NCBI GenBank assembly: GCA_045345765.1
Contig: CP148265.1
Span: 1,798,001 to 1,862,000 of the forward strand
DNA: 64,000 nt
Source of the DNA: JAOARY01 sp045345765
GTDB taxonomy: Bacteria; Bacillota; Clostridia; Peptostreptococcales; Peptostreptococcaceae
Reading direction: 5' to 3'
Shown here piece by piece: positions 45,531 through 55,414 of this stretch. Under the pieces are notes generated by a model, which searched no databases, had not been told where the DNA came from, and saw nothing but the letters and a program-made list of their open reading frames with translations. Positions within the stretch are counted from its first letter, which is position 1. Every line of letters begins with the position of its first letter. The translations under genes and the position numbers were made by a program.

Positions 45531-45641
45531 AAATAAGGAGCTTTTGCACTAAGGATAAATGATAAAGCATATTGTGATTATTTTAAAATTTATAACACAA
45601 TATATTGTATCTAAATTTCTTAATGCGACAGCCCCTTATTT
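45531..45641 (+). repeat. Nested palindrome, copy E (terminator-like)
   Basis: Imperfect 21-bp outer arm 45531-45551/45621-45641 (mismatches at four positions, some G-U), then T-rich sequence. The inner right arm AACACAATATATTGTAT (45594-45610) closely matches copies C and D; the left inner arm is decayed (GCATATTGTG). The outer right arm shares CAGCCC-TATT with copy D. It lies downstream of the hemolysin III gene. Confidence 0.6.
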
Positions 45642-45763
45642 TTTATTTTGTAAATAATCAGATAAAAGATAAATGAATTGAACAAATAATTAACATCAAA
45701 AGAAAATGATTTCCTATGACTAGATACCTATAAAAATGAAGGAAATTATTTTGTAAAAAACTT

Positions 45764-45805
45764 TTTTGCAAGTATACTTGCAAAATAAAATATTTTTGGT
45801 ATACT
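45764..45805 (+). promoter_or_regulatory. yitT-like promoter overlapped by a 22-bp perfect palindrome
   Basis: TTTTGCAAGTA followed by its exact reverse complement (45764-45785). The -35 TTGCAA (45778-45783) lies inside it, and TATACT (45800-45805) follows after 16 bp. A dimeric repressor bound here would block the promoter. Confidence 0.7.
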
Positions 45806-45860
45806 AAAGGTGAATCAAGAAGAAAATAATTTTTTTTATATAAATAAAAAGGTGGTCTAT

Positions 45861-46709
45861 ATGTTAAATTTTAAAGAAGAAATAAAAAAATATTTGTGGA
45901 TAATAGTTGCAAGTTTTCTTTCTGCTATTGCTATTAATATGTTTTTAGCACCAAATAAACTTTTGAGCGGTGGAACTGGAGGTATTGCTGTTTTAGTAAA
46001 TTTTTTAACTGGATTTAATAAGGGACTTATAGTTCTTATTATAAATATACCATTGTTCATATTTTCTTATTATAAATTAGATAAGAAATTTACAATCAAT
46101 AGTTTTGTAACTATGATATTATTTTCATTCATATTAGGAATAACTGAAGACTTATCAATTGATCTTAACAATGATATAATGCTTTCTTGCATAGTTGGGG
46201 GAGTATTAAATGGTATTGGTATGGGGATTAATTTTAAAAATAGAAGTTCTCAAGGTGGGATGGATATAATTGCAACATATCTAAAGAGAACAAAAGATAT
46301 TGAAATAAAAGATACTTTGATGTTTTGTAATATGATTATAGTAACTTTTGGAGCATTAAAATTTGGAATAGATAAAGGACTATATACAATAATTTCACTG
46401 TATATAAGTTATGAAGTATTAGATAGAATTAAAAATATCGGAAATGAAAAACAATCTATGCTTATTATTTCTAATAATAACAAAGAGATTGGAGATTATT
46501 TAATTAATGATATGAATCTTAGTATAACTTATTTACATGGAGAAGGTGGATATAAGGAAGATTCTAAGAAAGTTATATATTTAGTTGCACAAAATAACAA
46601 AATGAAAGATATCAAATCATTAGTAAATAAGGTAGATAAAAATGCAGTTATAAGTATAAATCAAATATATGAAGCTAAAGGTAGAGGCTTAAAGCAAAGT
46701 TTTGTATAA
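45861..46709 (+). CDS. YitT-family membrane protein (DUF161/DUF2179)
   Basis: 282 aa. About five transmembrane helices in the N-terminal ~190 residues, including FLAPNKLLSGGTGGIAVLVN and NFKNRSSQGGMDIIATYL (both hallmark YitT blocks). The C-terminal cytoplasmic DUF2179 domain starts near SMLIISNNNKEIGDYL. ATG 45861 has GGTGG at 6-8 bp; a longer frame back to 45810 has no ribosome site. Function is not established for the family. Likely regulated by an unknown repressor through the palindrome at 45764. Confidence 0.92.
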   Translation: MLNFKEEIKKYLWIIVASFLSAIAINMFLAPNKLLSGGTGGIAVLVNFLTGFNKGLIVLIINIPLFIFSYYKLDKKFTINSFVTMILFSFILGITEDLSIDLNNDIMLSCIVGGVLNGIGMGINFKNRSSQGGMDIIATYLKRTKDIEIKDTLMFCNMIIVTFGALKFGIDKGLYTIISLYISYEVLDRIKNIGNEKQSMLIISNNNKEIGDYLINDMNLSITYLHGEGGYKEDSKKVIYLVAQNNKMKDIKSLVNKVDKNAVISINQIYEAKGRGLKQSFV

Positions 46710-46714
46710 AAATA

Positions 46715-46747
46715 AGGTCATAATCTATATAGATTATGGCTTTTTTT
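46715..46747 (+). terminator. Terminator after the yitT-like gene
   Basis: AGGTCATAATCT pairs with AGATTATGGCT with one G-U, followed by T7. Confidence 0.85.
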
Positions 46748-46954
46748 ATTGTATTTTTTCAAAAAATCACTTTGTTACTGAGATATTATTAAAAGAATAA
46801 AATAATAATTAAATAATAAATTATTTAATTATTATAATTTAAGGTATATATATAAACGGTAAGAAAAATTTGTATTAATATTTATAGATATTGATTTTAA
46901 TGGGATAAATCAAATAAATAAGAATAAAATAAATCTTTAAAGAGAGGTGGAATT

Positions 46955-48931
46955 ATGACTAAGAATTTAAAAATTTCAAGAGTTTTGAGTGTAGGTTTTT
47001 TGTTGATTGCGATAATATTGTTTGTACAAATAATGTATTCATATAGGAGTATAAGCTTTTTAGCTAAAACTCAAATGACTAAATTAGAGTCTACACAGGA
47101 ATTAGAAATAGCAATATTAAATATGAGAAAGAATGAAAAAGATTTTATATTAAGAGAAACTATAAATAAAGATTTTTTTGAGACAAAAAAGAGTAAGTAT
47201 CTTGATGATATGGAATTAAATTATCAGATTGTTTTAAATAAATTAGAGTATTTAAAGCCTTTTGTAGGTGTTAATGAGTACGAAAATTTAAAAAATAATG
47301 TTGAAATTTATAAAAATTCTTTTATGTCTTCCAAAGAATTATTGTTAAAAAGAGGTTATACAGATTATGGTCTTTTAGGTGATCTTAGAAATGCTGTTCA
47401 TGAAATAGAAGATTATTTAGATAGATTCAATAATAATTTATTAAAAGTAAGTATGCTACAGCTTAGAAGAAATGAAAAAGATTATTTATTAAGAAAAGAT
47501 ATATCCTATAAAGATAAATTAATAAATAATTCAAATATATTTGAAACTCAAATAAGAAATTCTAATATTGATGCTAATTCAAAATCACAGTTAATAAGTC
47601 TTTTAAATAACTATAAAGAGTCTTTTATAAATATGGTAAACACAGATATTGAAATTGGATTAAATGAAGATGAAGGGATTTTAAAGATTTATAGAGAAGC
47701 AGCATCAGAGTCAGTAGCTTCAATTGAAAAAATAAATAAAGAATTAGTAGAGACTATAAATGCAAATGTAGCTAAGAATATAAATTCAAATATAATTATA
47801 TCTGTTTTATTTATAATTATATTAGTAACTATATTAGTAATACTTGAAAGAACTATATTAAAGCCAATTAAAAAGACTAATGAGGAATTGTATGATTTAT
47901 CTCGTGGAGAAGGAGATTTGACTCATAAAATTTATTTTGGTGAACAAAACGAAATGGGGATGTTAAAAGAATCTATTCAATTATTTATAGATAAGATAAG
48001 AAATATTGTTAGTAATGTAATTTCAAGTACAGATGTAGTGGTTGATTCATCCAATCAATTATCCAAAGCTTTGGACGAAGCGAATAGGAATATTGAAATA
48101 ATTGCAAATGAAGCAACTGAGATATCTTCAGAACTTGAAAATTACTCAGCTTCAGTTAGGAATACTTCAAATAAAGCAAATGAATTATCAAATAGTGCTA
48201 ATACAATATTAAAAAGATCAATTGAAATGGAAGATGAATCGTTAAATGTATTAAATTCGGTTGACATTGGTGGACAAAAGATTAATATGGTAGGAAATTC
48301 TGTTACAAATATAAAAGCAAATTCTAATAAAGTTGTAGATTCTATTACAAGCTTAGAAAAACAATCTGTAAATATAATAGATATATTAAGTATAATAAAA
48401 TCTATAACAGAGCAAACTAATTTACTTGCATTAAATGCATCTATAGAAGCAGCAAGAGCAGGTGATGCTGGTAAAGGTTTTGCAGTTGTGGCAGAGGAAA
48501 TAAGACAATTAGCAGATCAAAGTTCTTCTTCAGCAGAAAATATAAATAATATAGTAAATGAGATTAAGGATAATATAAAAGAAACAAGTGAAGAAGTTAA
48601 AAAGGAAGTTGAACTTGTTGATTTGACATTAAATGCTTCAAATGATGCTCAAAATGAATTTAGAAATATTGAAACTCAAATTAATAATATTTCTAAAAAA
48701 ATAGTGAGTATTAAAGAGTTATCAAATCTACAGGCTATGACAAGTGAAGAAATATCTCTTGTTATGAAAGATGTAGATGAATCAACACAAAGAAACACAA
48801 ATGCATCAATGGAGATAAGTTCAAATATAGAAGGTCAAGTCAGTATTTTTGAAGAGATTGGAGCGAGTTTAGTAGAGCTTAATGATATAGCAGAAAGTCT
48901 AAAAAATGAAACCGATAAATTTAAAGTTTAG
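46955..48931 (+). CDS. Methyl-accepting chemotaxis protein with helical bimodular (HBM) sensor
   Basis: 658 aa. TM1 ~11-31; extracytoplasmic domain ~32-275; TM2 ~276-296; HAMP ~297-350 (ERTILKPIKKTNEELYDLSRGEGDLTHKI); cytoplasmic signalling domain with the hairpin tip ITEQTNLLALNASIEAARAG around residue 485. The sensor contains two copies of one motif, NMRKNEKDFILRE and QLRRNEKDYLLRK, the repeat pattern of an HBM domain. These bind small organic acids in known members. ATG with AGAGAGG. Followed within 7 bp by a polysaccharide-deacetylase-like gene, so the two are cotranscribed. Confidence 0.9.
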   Translation: MTKNLKISRVLSVGFLLIAIILFVQIMYSYRSISFLAKTQMTKLESTQELEIAILNMRKNEKDFILRETINKDFFETKKSKYLDDMELNYQIVLNKLEYLKPFVGVNEYENLKNNVEIYKNSFMSSKELLLKRGYTDYGLLGDLRNAVHEIEDYLDRFNNNLLKVSMLQLRRNEKDYLLRKDISYKDKLINNSNIFETQIRNSNIDANSKSQLISLLNNYKESFINMVNTDIEIGLNEDEGILKIYREAASESVASIEKINKELVETINANVAKNINSNIIISVLFIIILVTILVILERTILKPIKKTNEELYDLSRGEGDLTHKIYFGEQNEMGMLKESIQLFIDKIRNIVSNVISSTDVVVDSSNQLSKALDEANRNIEIIANEATEISSELENYSASVRNTSNKANELSNSANTILKRSIEMEDESLNVLNSVDIGGQKINMVGNSVTNIKANSNKVVDSITSLEKQSVNIIDILSIIKSITEQTNLLALNASIEAARAGDAGKGFAVVAEEIRQLADQSSSSAENINNIVNEIKDNIKETSEEVKKEVELVDLTLNASNDAQNEFRNIETQINNISKKIVSIKELSNLQAMTSEEISLVMKDVDESTQRNTNASMEISSNIEGQVSIFEEIGASLVELNDIAESLKNETDKFKV

Positions 48932-48937
48932 GAGTAA

Positions 48938-50767
48938 ATGATGAAAATATTAAAAATTAATATAATATGTATGATTTTAATTAGTTTTAATATTTGCTTT
49001 GCACAAACAAATATTATTATAAATTTAAATGAAGAAAATTTTGAGAAATATTATAATGATTTTTCATATGAAAATGCTAATATTTTAAAATATAAAAATA
49101 AAGATATACTAATTTTTTATAATAATAGAACTTATAAAGGTCAAAAGGAAGACATAATAAAAACATTAGATGAATCTTTGCATCATTTTAATGTAAGGAC
49201 TAAATTAATAAAAATCAGTGATTTTAAAAATAAAAAATATAAGGATATGGATTTGTCTTCATATCCTTATATTTTTATCATGGATGAAATACAAGATGAG
49301 TATTTACTTAATAAATTGAAAAAGTACAAAAATGAAATTATTTATATTGGTAAGGGGATATATAGTTATTTAAATATTAATAATTTGGATTATGAAATAA
49401 AATCTTATAATCTCAAAGATAAAGTTTATTATAATAAATCATTAGAAATAAAAAAATCTAAAGATGAATATATTATAGATTCTGATGTAAGAAGGAATTT
49501 AAATAATATAATGCTTTATGAATTTGATTTTTTTAAATTTAGTAATTTAGAGGATTATTTAAAACAAAAAGGAAAGAAAATTCATATAAATTTAATAAAT
49601 GAAGAACAAGAAAATGTGGATATGAATCATATATTGAAAAATATAAAAGTATATTCATTTATAGCTGATAGAAATTCTATTCACCCATATATATATAAGA
49701 TTGATAATAATTATTTTATATCAAGATTTATTCCTTATGATAGTTTGTTTGGTGTATTTTGTGATTTTAATCATGAGATATTAAAGGAAGAACATGAATA
49801 CAATAAAAGTGTATTTATAAGAATTGAAGATGTTCATATGTTTAGGGATTTAAATAAGTTACAAAGAATAGATTCATATTTATTAAAAGAAGATATTCCG
49901 TATATGATAGCATTAATCCCAGCTTATAAAAATATAAATACAAATTATATAAGTGATTTATCCGAAAATGAAAATTTTACTAAACAAATAAGAATTATGC
50001 AAAAGAATAATGCAGGAATAGTATTGCATGGTTATTTACATTCTTTAGATGATGAAATTGTTACTGGTGAAGGGTTTGAGTTTTTTGATGGAAAAAAAGA
50101 TAAACCATTAGATGTGAATATGAAAAAATATGTATATAAAAAAATAAAAAAAGCTTTATACGAATCAACGAAAAATGGGATTTATCCTGTAGCTTTTGAA
50201 TTTCCCCATTATGCTGCAAGTGAAGATGCTTATTTTGAAATAAATAAATATTTTAAAACTTATACAGGTCAATTACAAATTTCAGATGAAAGTTTTGTGA
50301 CTATAGATTTTCCTTATATGATTTATAATTCAAATACGACAAATAAACTGCTTCCAGAGAATCTTGGTTTTATTGAGGAAGGAGATAAAAATTATTTAGA
50401 AAAACTTAAAAACAATTATTATAAATATTCAATGGTTAGAGATTATATGGGTGGATTTTTTTATCATCCATATTTAGAACTTAAAAGCTTTAAATCATGT
50501 ATAGAGTTTTTAAAATCAAAAAATCTGGAGTTTTATGATATAAAGAAAGATAATAATATTGTTGTTTTTGAAAATTTAAAGATTGAATCTAAAGACAATA
50601 ATATATATGTAAGTGGAAATATAGAATATAAAAAACCTCTATATGAAAAGATATTAGGCGTATTTAATCTATACGGTTATTTCATTTTATTTATTATATT
50701 TATAATAGTTTTAGGAATAGCATTTAAGCTCAAGGAGAAAAAAGATAATAAAAAGGAATGCAAATAA
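48938..50767 (+). CDS. Secreted, membrane-anchored DUF2334 protein
   Basis: 609 aa. Signal peptide at the N-terminus (MMKILKINIICMILISFNICFA). The DUF2334 domain, distantly related to polysaccharide deacetylases, is in the middle (~285-520): FIRIEDVHMFRDL, YMIALIPAYK, IVLHGYLHS and FEFPHYAASEDAYFEI. One C-terminal transmembrane helix (ILFIIFIIVLGIAF region) and a basic tail anchor it with the bulk outside. ATG pair at 48938/48941, GGAG 4 bp upstream. Probably acts on cell-surface glycans; the convergent gene downstream is also an extracytoplasmic protein of glycosidase-like build. Confidence 0.85.
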   Translation: MMKILKINIICMILISFNICFAQTNIIINLNEENFEKYYNDFSYENANILKYKNKDILIFYNNRTYKGQKEDIIKTLDESLHHFNVRTKLIKISDFKNKKYKDMDLSSYPYIFIMDEIQDEYLLNKLKKYKNEIIYIGKGIYSYLNINNLDYEIKSYNLKDKVYYNKSLEIKKSKDEYIIDSDVRRNLNNIMLYEFDFFKFSNLEDYLKQKGKKIHINLINEEQENVDMNHILKNIKVYSFIADRNSIHPYIYKIDNNYFISRFIPYDSLFGVFCDFNHEILKEEHEYNKSVFIRIEDVHMFRDLNKLQRIDSYLLKEDIPYMIALIPAYKNINTNYISDLSENENFTKQIRIMQKNNAGIVLHGYLHSLDDEIVTGEGFEFFDGKKDKPLDVNMKKYVYKKIKKALYESTKNGIYPVAFEFPHYAASEDAYFEINKYFKTYTGQLQISDESFVTIDFPYMIYNSNTTNKLLPENLGFIEEGDKNYLEKLKNNYYKYSMVRDYMGGFFYHPYLELKSFKSCIEFLKSKNLEFYDIKKDNNIVVFENLKIESKDNNIYVSGNIEYKKPLYEKILGVFNLYGYFILFIIFIIVLGIAFKLKEKKDNKKECK

Positions 50768-50813
50768 TTTTCATATGATAAAGTAAATAAATATTTATTT
50801 TATTAAATTTAAT

Positions 50814-50876
50814 AAAAAGGCTATTGAATTAAAAATGAAAGAGTGCTTTTATTTTTAACCAAATAGCCTTTTTTTT
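50814..50876. terminator. Bidirectional terminator
   Basis: AAAAAGGCTATT (50814-50825) pairs with AAATAGCCTTTTT (50861-50873) across a 35-nt loop, serving two converging genes. Confidence 0.85.
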
Positions 50877-50886
50877 AAAATCATTA

Positions 50887-52758
50887 TTAATTTTGATAAG
50901 TATATCCTCTTTGATTCACATAGTAGTATTCCCAAATATAAATATGTGAAAATTCTTTTTCAAAGCCGTTATCAATTGCTTTAGTTATATTATCCCAAAC
51001 CAAATTATTTTTGCCTGTTAAATCAAAACCAACAAAATAATGCGTTCTTGATGGTGGATAACCAAGAACATCAAAAGGCATATTTAGCGTTTGTTTATGT
51101 TTTTCAAGTTCATTATTTATAAGATAATCATAATCTTCAATCATTATAAAATCTAAATTAGGATATTTAAATGAATCTATTGGAAAATTTACTTCTCTCA
51201 TCATCTTAGGAACTCTATCAACATCGGTTACAAATGGAGGAAAGAATAGTATTGTATATTTTAAATCAGGATACTGCCTTTTTAGATTCATCATAAGATA
51301 ATCACTAAATTCCCCGTTTTTATTTTGAAGCCATTTTATAGTTTCCTCATAATTTGTATAATCATCATAAGCGGACTTAAATATTTTCATAGTATAACCA
51401 TAATCCTTTAAAAAAAGTTCTCTTGTTGCTCTATCATAAAAACATGGAGAATAAGAATTATCATTTTCTATATACCACCACCAAGGTTCTCCTAATTGCA
51501 TGGTTTTTAATAGTTTTGCTTCATCTAATATTTTAGCTAGATTAGAATATACTTTTAAATAATAATTTTTTATTTCTTCATTAGTAAAACTAATTAGATA
51601 GGTTGGTTCTTCCCAATAAGTAGTAGCTTTTTTATTATCATAGGTTCTTTGAATCCAATCATCTTTTGGATCTTTTAATTCCATAGATAAAGAATTTATT
51701 ATTTGTATATTAGCTGTTTTTAGATGTTTTATATAATTTTTATACCAATTATAAAAAGCATAATTAAATGTTTTTTTGTCATTTATTATGAATTTATTAT
51801 TTATAAATTCCTTGTCATAGTATTTTGATGCACCTAAATAAAAACTTAATATATCTTTATAATTTTGTCGTTTATAATCATTAACAACTCTTAAAGGAGA
51901 ATAAGTATAAGTGTTATCATAATTACAAATTACATTTGTTTTTTTTATATTATCAGATTTTTTTAATTCACCTAGATTTATATTACCTTCTGGTTTCCAA
52001 TTTGTAATTTTACAATGGAATTCATTGTTGTTATTTATATGTTTAATATTTCCAATATCTTCTTCATAATTTTTAGGGATTAAAGAAAATGATATTTTTT
52101 TTATATTTTTTGGACTTATTTTTTTAAAATCATTTGATTTAAGCCATTTTTCTTCCTTGTTGTCATAAACATAAGGTTCATAACCTTCATATAAATTATC
52201 AAAATCTATTTCAATATGTCCTTTTTTATTTGTTCCATCAAAATTATTTCTACCTTCTGGGAATCTAATGTTTTTATTATTTTGTTTTGACGTTTGTATT
52301 TCATAATTATCAAGAGGTCTATTTTCTACATAATTCCAAAGCCTTACAAAGTGTTTTTTATCATTTTCTTTAGTTATTGTAAGAATAGGACCATAAACAG
52401 AATCCATAGGTTCTAAAAGTCCACTAAATTCATAATCAAAAGATAATTTCATATTTGAATAATCGTTGGAATAATTATATTTAAAATCTTTATGAGAAAA
52501 AGAATCATATGATTCCCACATAAATTCAAAATAATCATTGGTAGTTCGAAATTGCCCTAGTAAATCAAAGCTATCATCATCATAAACAATTATAGCTCCA
52601 GACATTTGTGGATTAAATTCACATACCAAAAACTCTGGTTTTAATTTATAAATTTCTTTGGAATATGACATATTTTGCTTTGAAATTATCATTAGAATAA
52701 TCATAAAAACTATAAGGTATTTTATGATTTTAAATTTTTTCAAATTATCAAAATTCAA
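50887..52758 (-). CDS. Secreted glycosidase-like protein with GEPWWW motif
   Basis: 623 aa, N-terminal hydrophobic signal/anchor (LVFMIILMIISK region). The N-terminal ~200 residues look like a beta-sandwich. The C-terminal ~300 residues contain QLGEPWWWYIENDNSYSPCFYD, IMIEDYDYL and YPPSRTHYFVGFD; the same GEPWWW-type block occurs in proteins annotated as phage non-contractile tail sheath or DUF4855-like, suggesting a TIM-barrel glycosidase. No precise family can be fixed. TTG start with AAAGGGG. It converges on the DUF2334 gene, so both may be involved in surface glycan handling. Confidence 0.55.
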   Translation of the reverse strand: MNFDNLKKFKIIKYLIVFMIILMIISKQNMSYSKEIYKLKPEFLVCEFNPQMSGAIIVYDDDSFDLLGQFRTTNDYFEFMWESYDSFSHKDFKYNYSNDYSNMKLSFDYEFSGLLEPMDSVYGPILTITKENDKKHFVRLWNYVENRPLDNYEIQTSKQNNKNIRFPEGRNNFDGTNKKGHIEIDFDNLYEGYEPYVYDNKEEKWLKSNDFKKISPKNIKKISFSLIPKNYEEDIGNIKHINNNNEFHCKITNWKPEGNINLGELKKSDNIKKTNVICNYDNTYTYSPLRVVNDYKRQNYKDILSFYLGASKYYDKEFINNKFIINDKKTFNYAFYNWYKNYIKHLKTANIQIINSLSMELKDPKDDWIQRTYDNKKATTYWEEPTYLISFTNEEIKNYYLKVYSNLAKILDEAKLLKTMQLGEPWWWYIENDNSYSPCFYDRATRELFLKDYGYTMKIFKSAYDDYTNYEETIKWLQNKNGEFSDYLMMNLKRQYPDLKYTILFFPPFVTDVDRVPKMMREVNFPIDSFKYPNLDFIMIEDYDYLINNELEKHKQTLNMPFDVLGYPPSRTHYFVGFDLTGKNNLVWDNITKAIDNGFEKEFSHIYIWEYYYVNQRGYTYQN

Positions 52759-52784
52759 AGTAAAGACCCCTTTTTATAAAAATT

Positions 52785-53267
52785 TTAATCTCTAGTAAGT
52801 TTTGTGATTATATCTTTGTGTTGTGGATGGAGACTAAGTAGTTCGTCTCTTTTATATAATTTAAATTCATCAAAAGTAAAGCCTGGACTTACCATACATC
52901 CGACTAATGAATAACCTTCTTCATTCATACTAGAACCAAATATACAACCTTTTTTTACTAAAACTTGCGGACTTTCGTTATTTTCTATATCCAATCCTAA
53001 TTGTTTGGTTATTAGGTTACCATCTTCATCAATCATATAGATTGTAAGCGGAGAACCACTGTGATAATACCACATTTCATCAGATTCTAATTTATGAAAA
53101 TTAGATACTTCATTTTCTTCTAAAAGAAAATAAATACTTGTCCATAATTTTTTATCCTTAGAATCTATATTTACATTTTGAAGGGAGTTAAAACATTCTT
53201 TATAATATCCTCCTTCAGGATGTTTGTTCATATCTAAGTTTTTTATAAAATAATTTGCATTTTTCAA
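52785..53267 (-). CDS. DUF985 cupin (cupin_5 family)
   Basis: 160 aa. The family start is YFIKNLDMNKHPEGGYYKE; the metal-site strands are SNFHKLESDEMWYYHSGSPLTI and GYSLVGCMVSPGFTFDEFKL. The length is right for a single small cupin. TTG start with GGTGGTG. The structures known for this family resemble sugar-nucleotide isomerase cupins, but no activity is established. Cotranscribed with the gene downstream (27 bp gap). Confidence 0.92.
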   Translation of the reverse strand: MKNANYFIKNLDMNKHPEGGYYKECFNSLQNVNIDSKDKKLWTSIYFLLEENEVSNFHKLESDEMWYYHSGSPLTIYMIDEDGNLITKQLGLDIENNESPQVLVKKGCIFGSSMNEEGYSLVGCMVSPGFTFDEFKLYKRDELLSLHPQHKDIITKLTRD

Positions 53268-53300
53268 TTAAAACACCACCTTAAATAAGTTAAAAAAAAT

Positions 53301-53322
53301 AAAAGATGCCAAAGCATCTTTT
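53301..53322 (-). terminator. Terminator after the dCache chemoreceptor region
   Basis: AAAAGATGC pairs with GCATCTTTT around CAAA. On the minus strand it is followed by T8, so it ends the chemoreceptor transcript. Confidence 0.85.
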
Positions 53323-53434
53323 ATCTATTTTAACTTATAAATTTTTTTTTGTATACAAATCGTATAAATTTATTTTTTGAAAATTATTTTAATTATTAAA
53401 TTTTATTATATTGTTTAGTTAAAAGCTATTAATA

Positions 53435-55414
53435 TTAATCTATTTTAAAGTATTTTATATAATCTTCTAATGTTACGGCTATATCTTTAGATTGTTTAGC
53501 TGTACTTTCTAATGTTTCTATAAGACTTAATTGTTCTTGTGTTGAAGCTAATACTTCCTCTGTTGAAGCTGAATTTTCTTCAGCTATGGCTGCGATACTT
53601 TGTGTTGAATTTAGAACATCTAATTTTGATGAATTTGCTTTTTGAACACTATCTTTAATATCTTGCATTTTAAGACTTAAGTTATTAATTGACATTGATA
53701 TGTTTTTAAATACATCATTTGTGTTAAGAACTGATTTTTCTTGTTCTACTGTAATTTCTCTAGTACTCATCATACTATTAGCAACAACTTCGGATTGTTG
53801 ATATATTTTTTCAATATATTCTTTGATTTCTTCAGCTTTTTTATTTGATTCTTCGGCTAATTTTCTTATTTCATTAGCAACAACTGAAAAACCTCTACCA
53901 GCATCACCAGCTCGAGCAGCTTCAATTGACGCATTAAGTGCTAGTAAATTAGTTTGATCTGATATAGAAGATATTGCATTCGTAATCTCTCCAATTGATG
54001 AATTCATAAGAATCATTTCATTTATAACATCTTCCATATTCTTAGAAGATATATTTAATTTATTAGATGTATCCAAAAGTTCTTCAACGGTATTAAGACC
54101 ATCATTATTAAGATTAGTAAGATCTTTAGTATCATTTGTCATATCAATAGTTGAAGATGTTACATCTTCCATCATTTTTGAGAAATCATCCATATTGTAT
54201 GATATTTTTTCAATATCTTCAGCTGTTTTGGATGATGAAGTGGCAATCTCTTCGATTGCTACAGAAACTTCTCTAAGCCCTTTTGCATTATTTTCTCCAA
54301 CTTCAAATACATTTTTTGAAGAGTTTAGTATTTCGTCTGAAGAATTTTTTATTGTTGTAAATACATCTTTTAAATTGTCTTTTAATCTATTTATGGAATT
54401 TGAAAGAATTCCAATTTCATCTTTTTGATTTAATAATTTTTCGTTAATATCAATGCTAAAATCACCTTTTGATATTTTGGATATATCATCAACAAGTAAT
54501 TTAATTGGTTTTGTTATACTATTTCCTATTAGATAAGAAGCAATTGTGATTGTAAGTAATATGACTATAAGAATTAGAAGCATATTTGTAAGCGCGGACC
54601 TAATATGTTCATCTAATCGACTTGATGGGAAAGATGTTATAACTTTCCAAGAAGTATTTTGTATCTTAGCTGATGATACATAGTAATCTTCATCATCATA
54701 TTTATAAGTTTTTGATAAATTATCATTATTTTTTATTTCATCTTTTATTGATTTTATTTCTTCATAAGTTCCGTCATATGCATTTAAAGTGTTTAATACA
54801 TTATTATCTTCATGTGCTATTATTACACCATTTCCATCTATTAAATAAGGTGATTCTCCTTCTATTTTAATATCAGAAATAGATTTTGAAAGTTCACCTA
54901 AAGAGATAGTAATACCTACAACCCCTTTAAATTTATTATTTTCTTTAAAGCTTTTTTCGATAAGCACAATTGAGTCATTAGTATGTGAATCAATTATTGC
55001 ATCAGTCATATAAAAATCTGTTTTGCCACTTTTTAAATCTTTAAAATCTTGAAATTGATTCATAGTAAATGTAGCATCGTTTGTATCCCATCCGTTACCA
55101 AATTCATCTATAATAACTATACTTGCAATGTTTGAATTTGAATTTGCGATATCTTTAAGATGCGATGAATATATATCTCTTTGTAAATTAAAAACACCCT
55201 CTGTTTTTTCTAAAGAACTTAAAAGTGTTTTGTATGTGTTTAACCAATGGTATACTGTTTGCGATGAAGATGATAATATTTCATTAGTTAATTTACCGGT
55301 TGTTTGTCTATTTTCATTTTTTAGCTGGATATAAACTATGGAAGATGATAATAGCATTATTACTGCCATCAAAATCGTAAAATTAAGAATGATTTTGTTT
55401 CTTATGGATTTCAT
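53435..55414 (-). CDS. Methyl-accepting chemotaxis protein with dCache sensor
   Basis: 659 aa. TM1 ~8-30; extracytoplasmic double-Cache-type domain ~35-275 (SNIASIVIIDEFGNGWDTND, VVGITISLGELSKSI, YLIDGNGVIIAHEDNNVLN, WKVITSFPSSRL); TM2 ~285-305; HAMP; signalling domain with tip ISDQTNLLALNASIEAARAG near residue 480. dCache domains bind amino acids and other small molecules. ATG 55414 is chosen for AAGGAGG; 45 more bases upstream are open but lie before that site. Monocistronic. Confidence 0.92.
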   Translation of the reverse strand: MKSIRNKIILNFTILMAVIMLLSSSIVYIQLKNENRQTTGKLTNEILSSSSQTVYHWLNTYKTLLSSLEKTEGVFNLQRDIYSSHLKDIANSNSNIASIVIIDEFGNGWDTNDATFTMNQFQDFKDLKSGKTDFYMTDAIIDSHTNDSIVLIEKSFKENNKFKGVVGITISLGELSKSISDIKIEGESPYLIDGNGVIIAHEDNNVLNTLNAYDGTYEEIKSIKDEIKNNDNLSKTYKYDDEDYYVSSAKIQNTSWKVITSFPSSRLDEHIRSALTNMLLILIVILLTITIASYLIGNSITKPIKLLVDDISKISKGDFSIDINEKLLNQKDEIGILSNSINRLKDNLKDVFTTIKNSSDEILNSSKNVFEVGENNAKGLREVSVAIEEIATSSSKTAEDIEKISYNMDDFSKMMEDVTSSTIDMTNDTKDLTNLNNDGLNTVEELLDTSNKLNISSKNMEDVINEMILMNSSIGEITNAISSISDQTNLLALNASIEAARAGDAGRGFSVVANEIRKLAEESNKKAEEIKEYIEKIYQQSEVVANSMMSTREITVEQEKSVLNTNDVFKNISMSINNLSLKMQDIKDSVQKANSSKLDVLNSTQSIAAIAEENSASTEEVLASTQEQLSLIETLESTAKQSKDIAVTLEDYIKYFKID

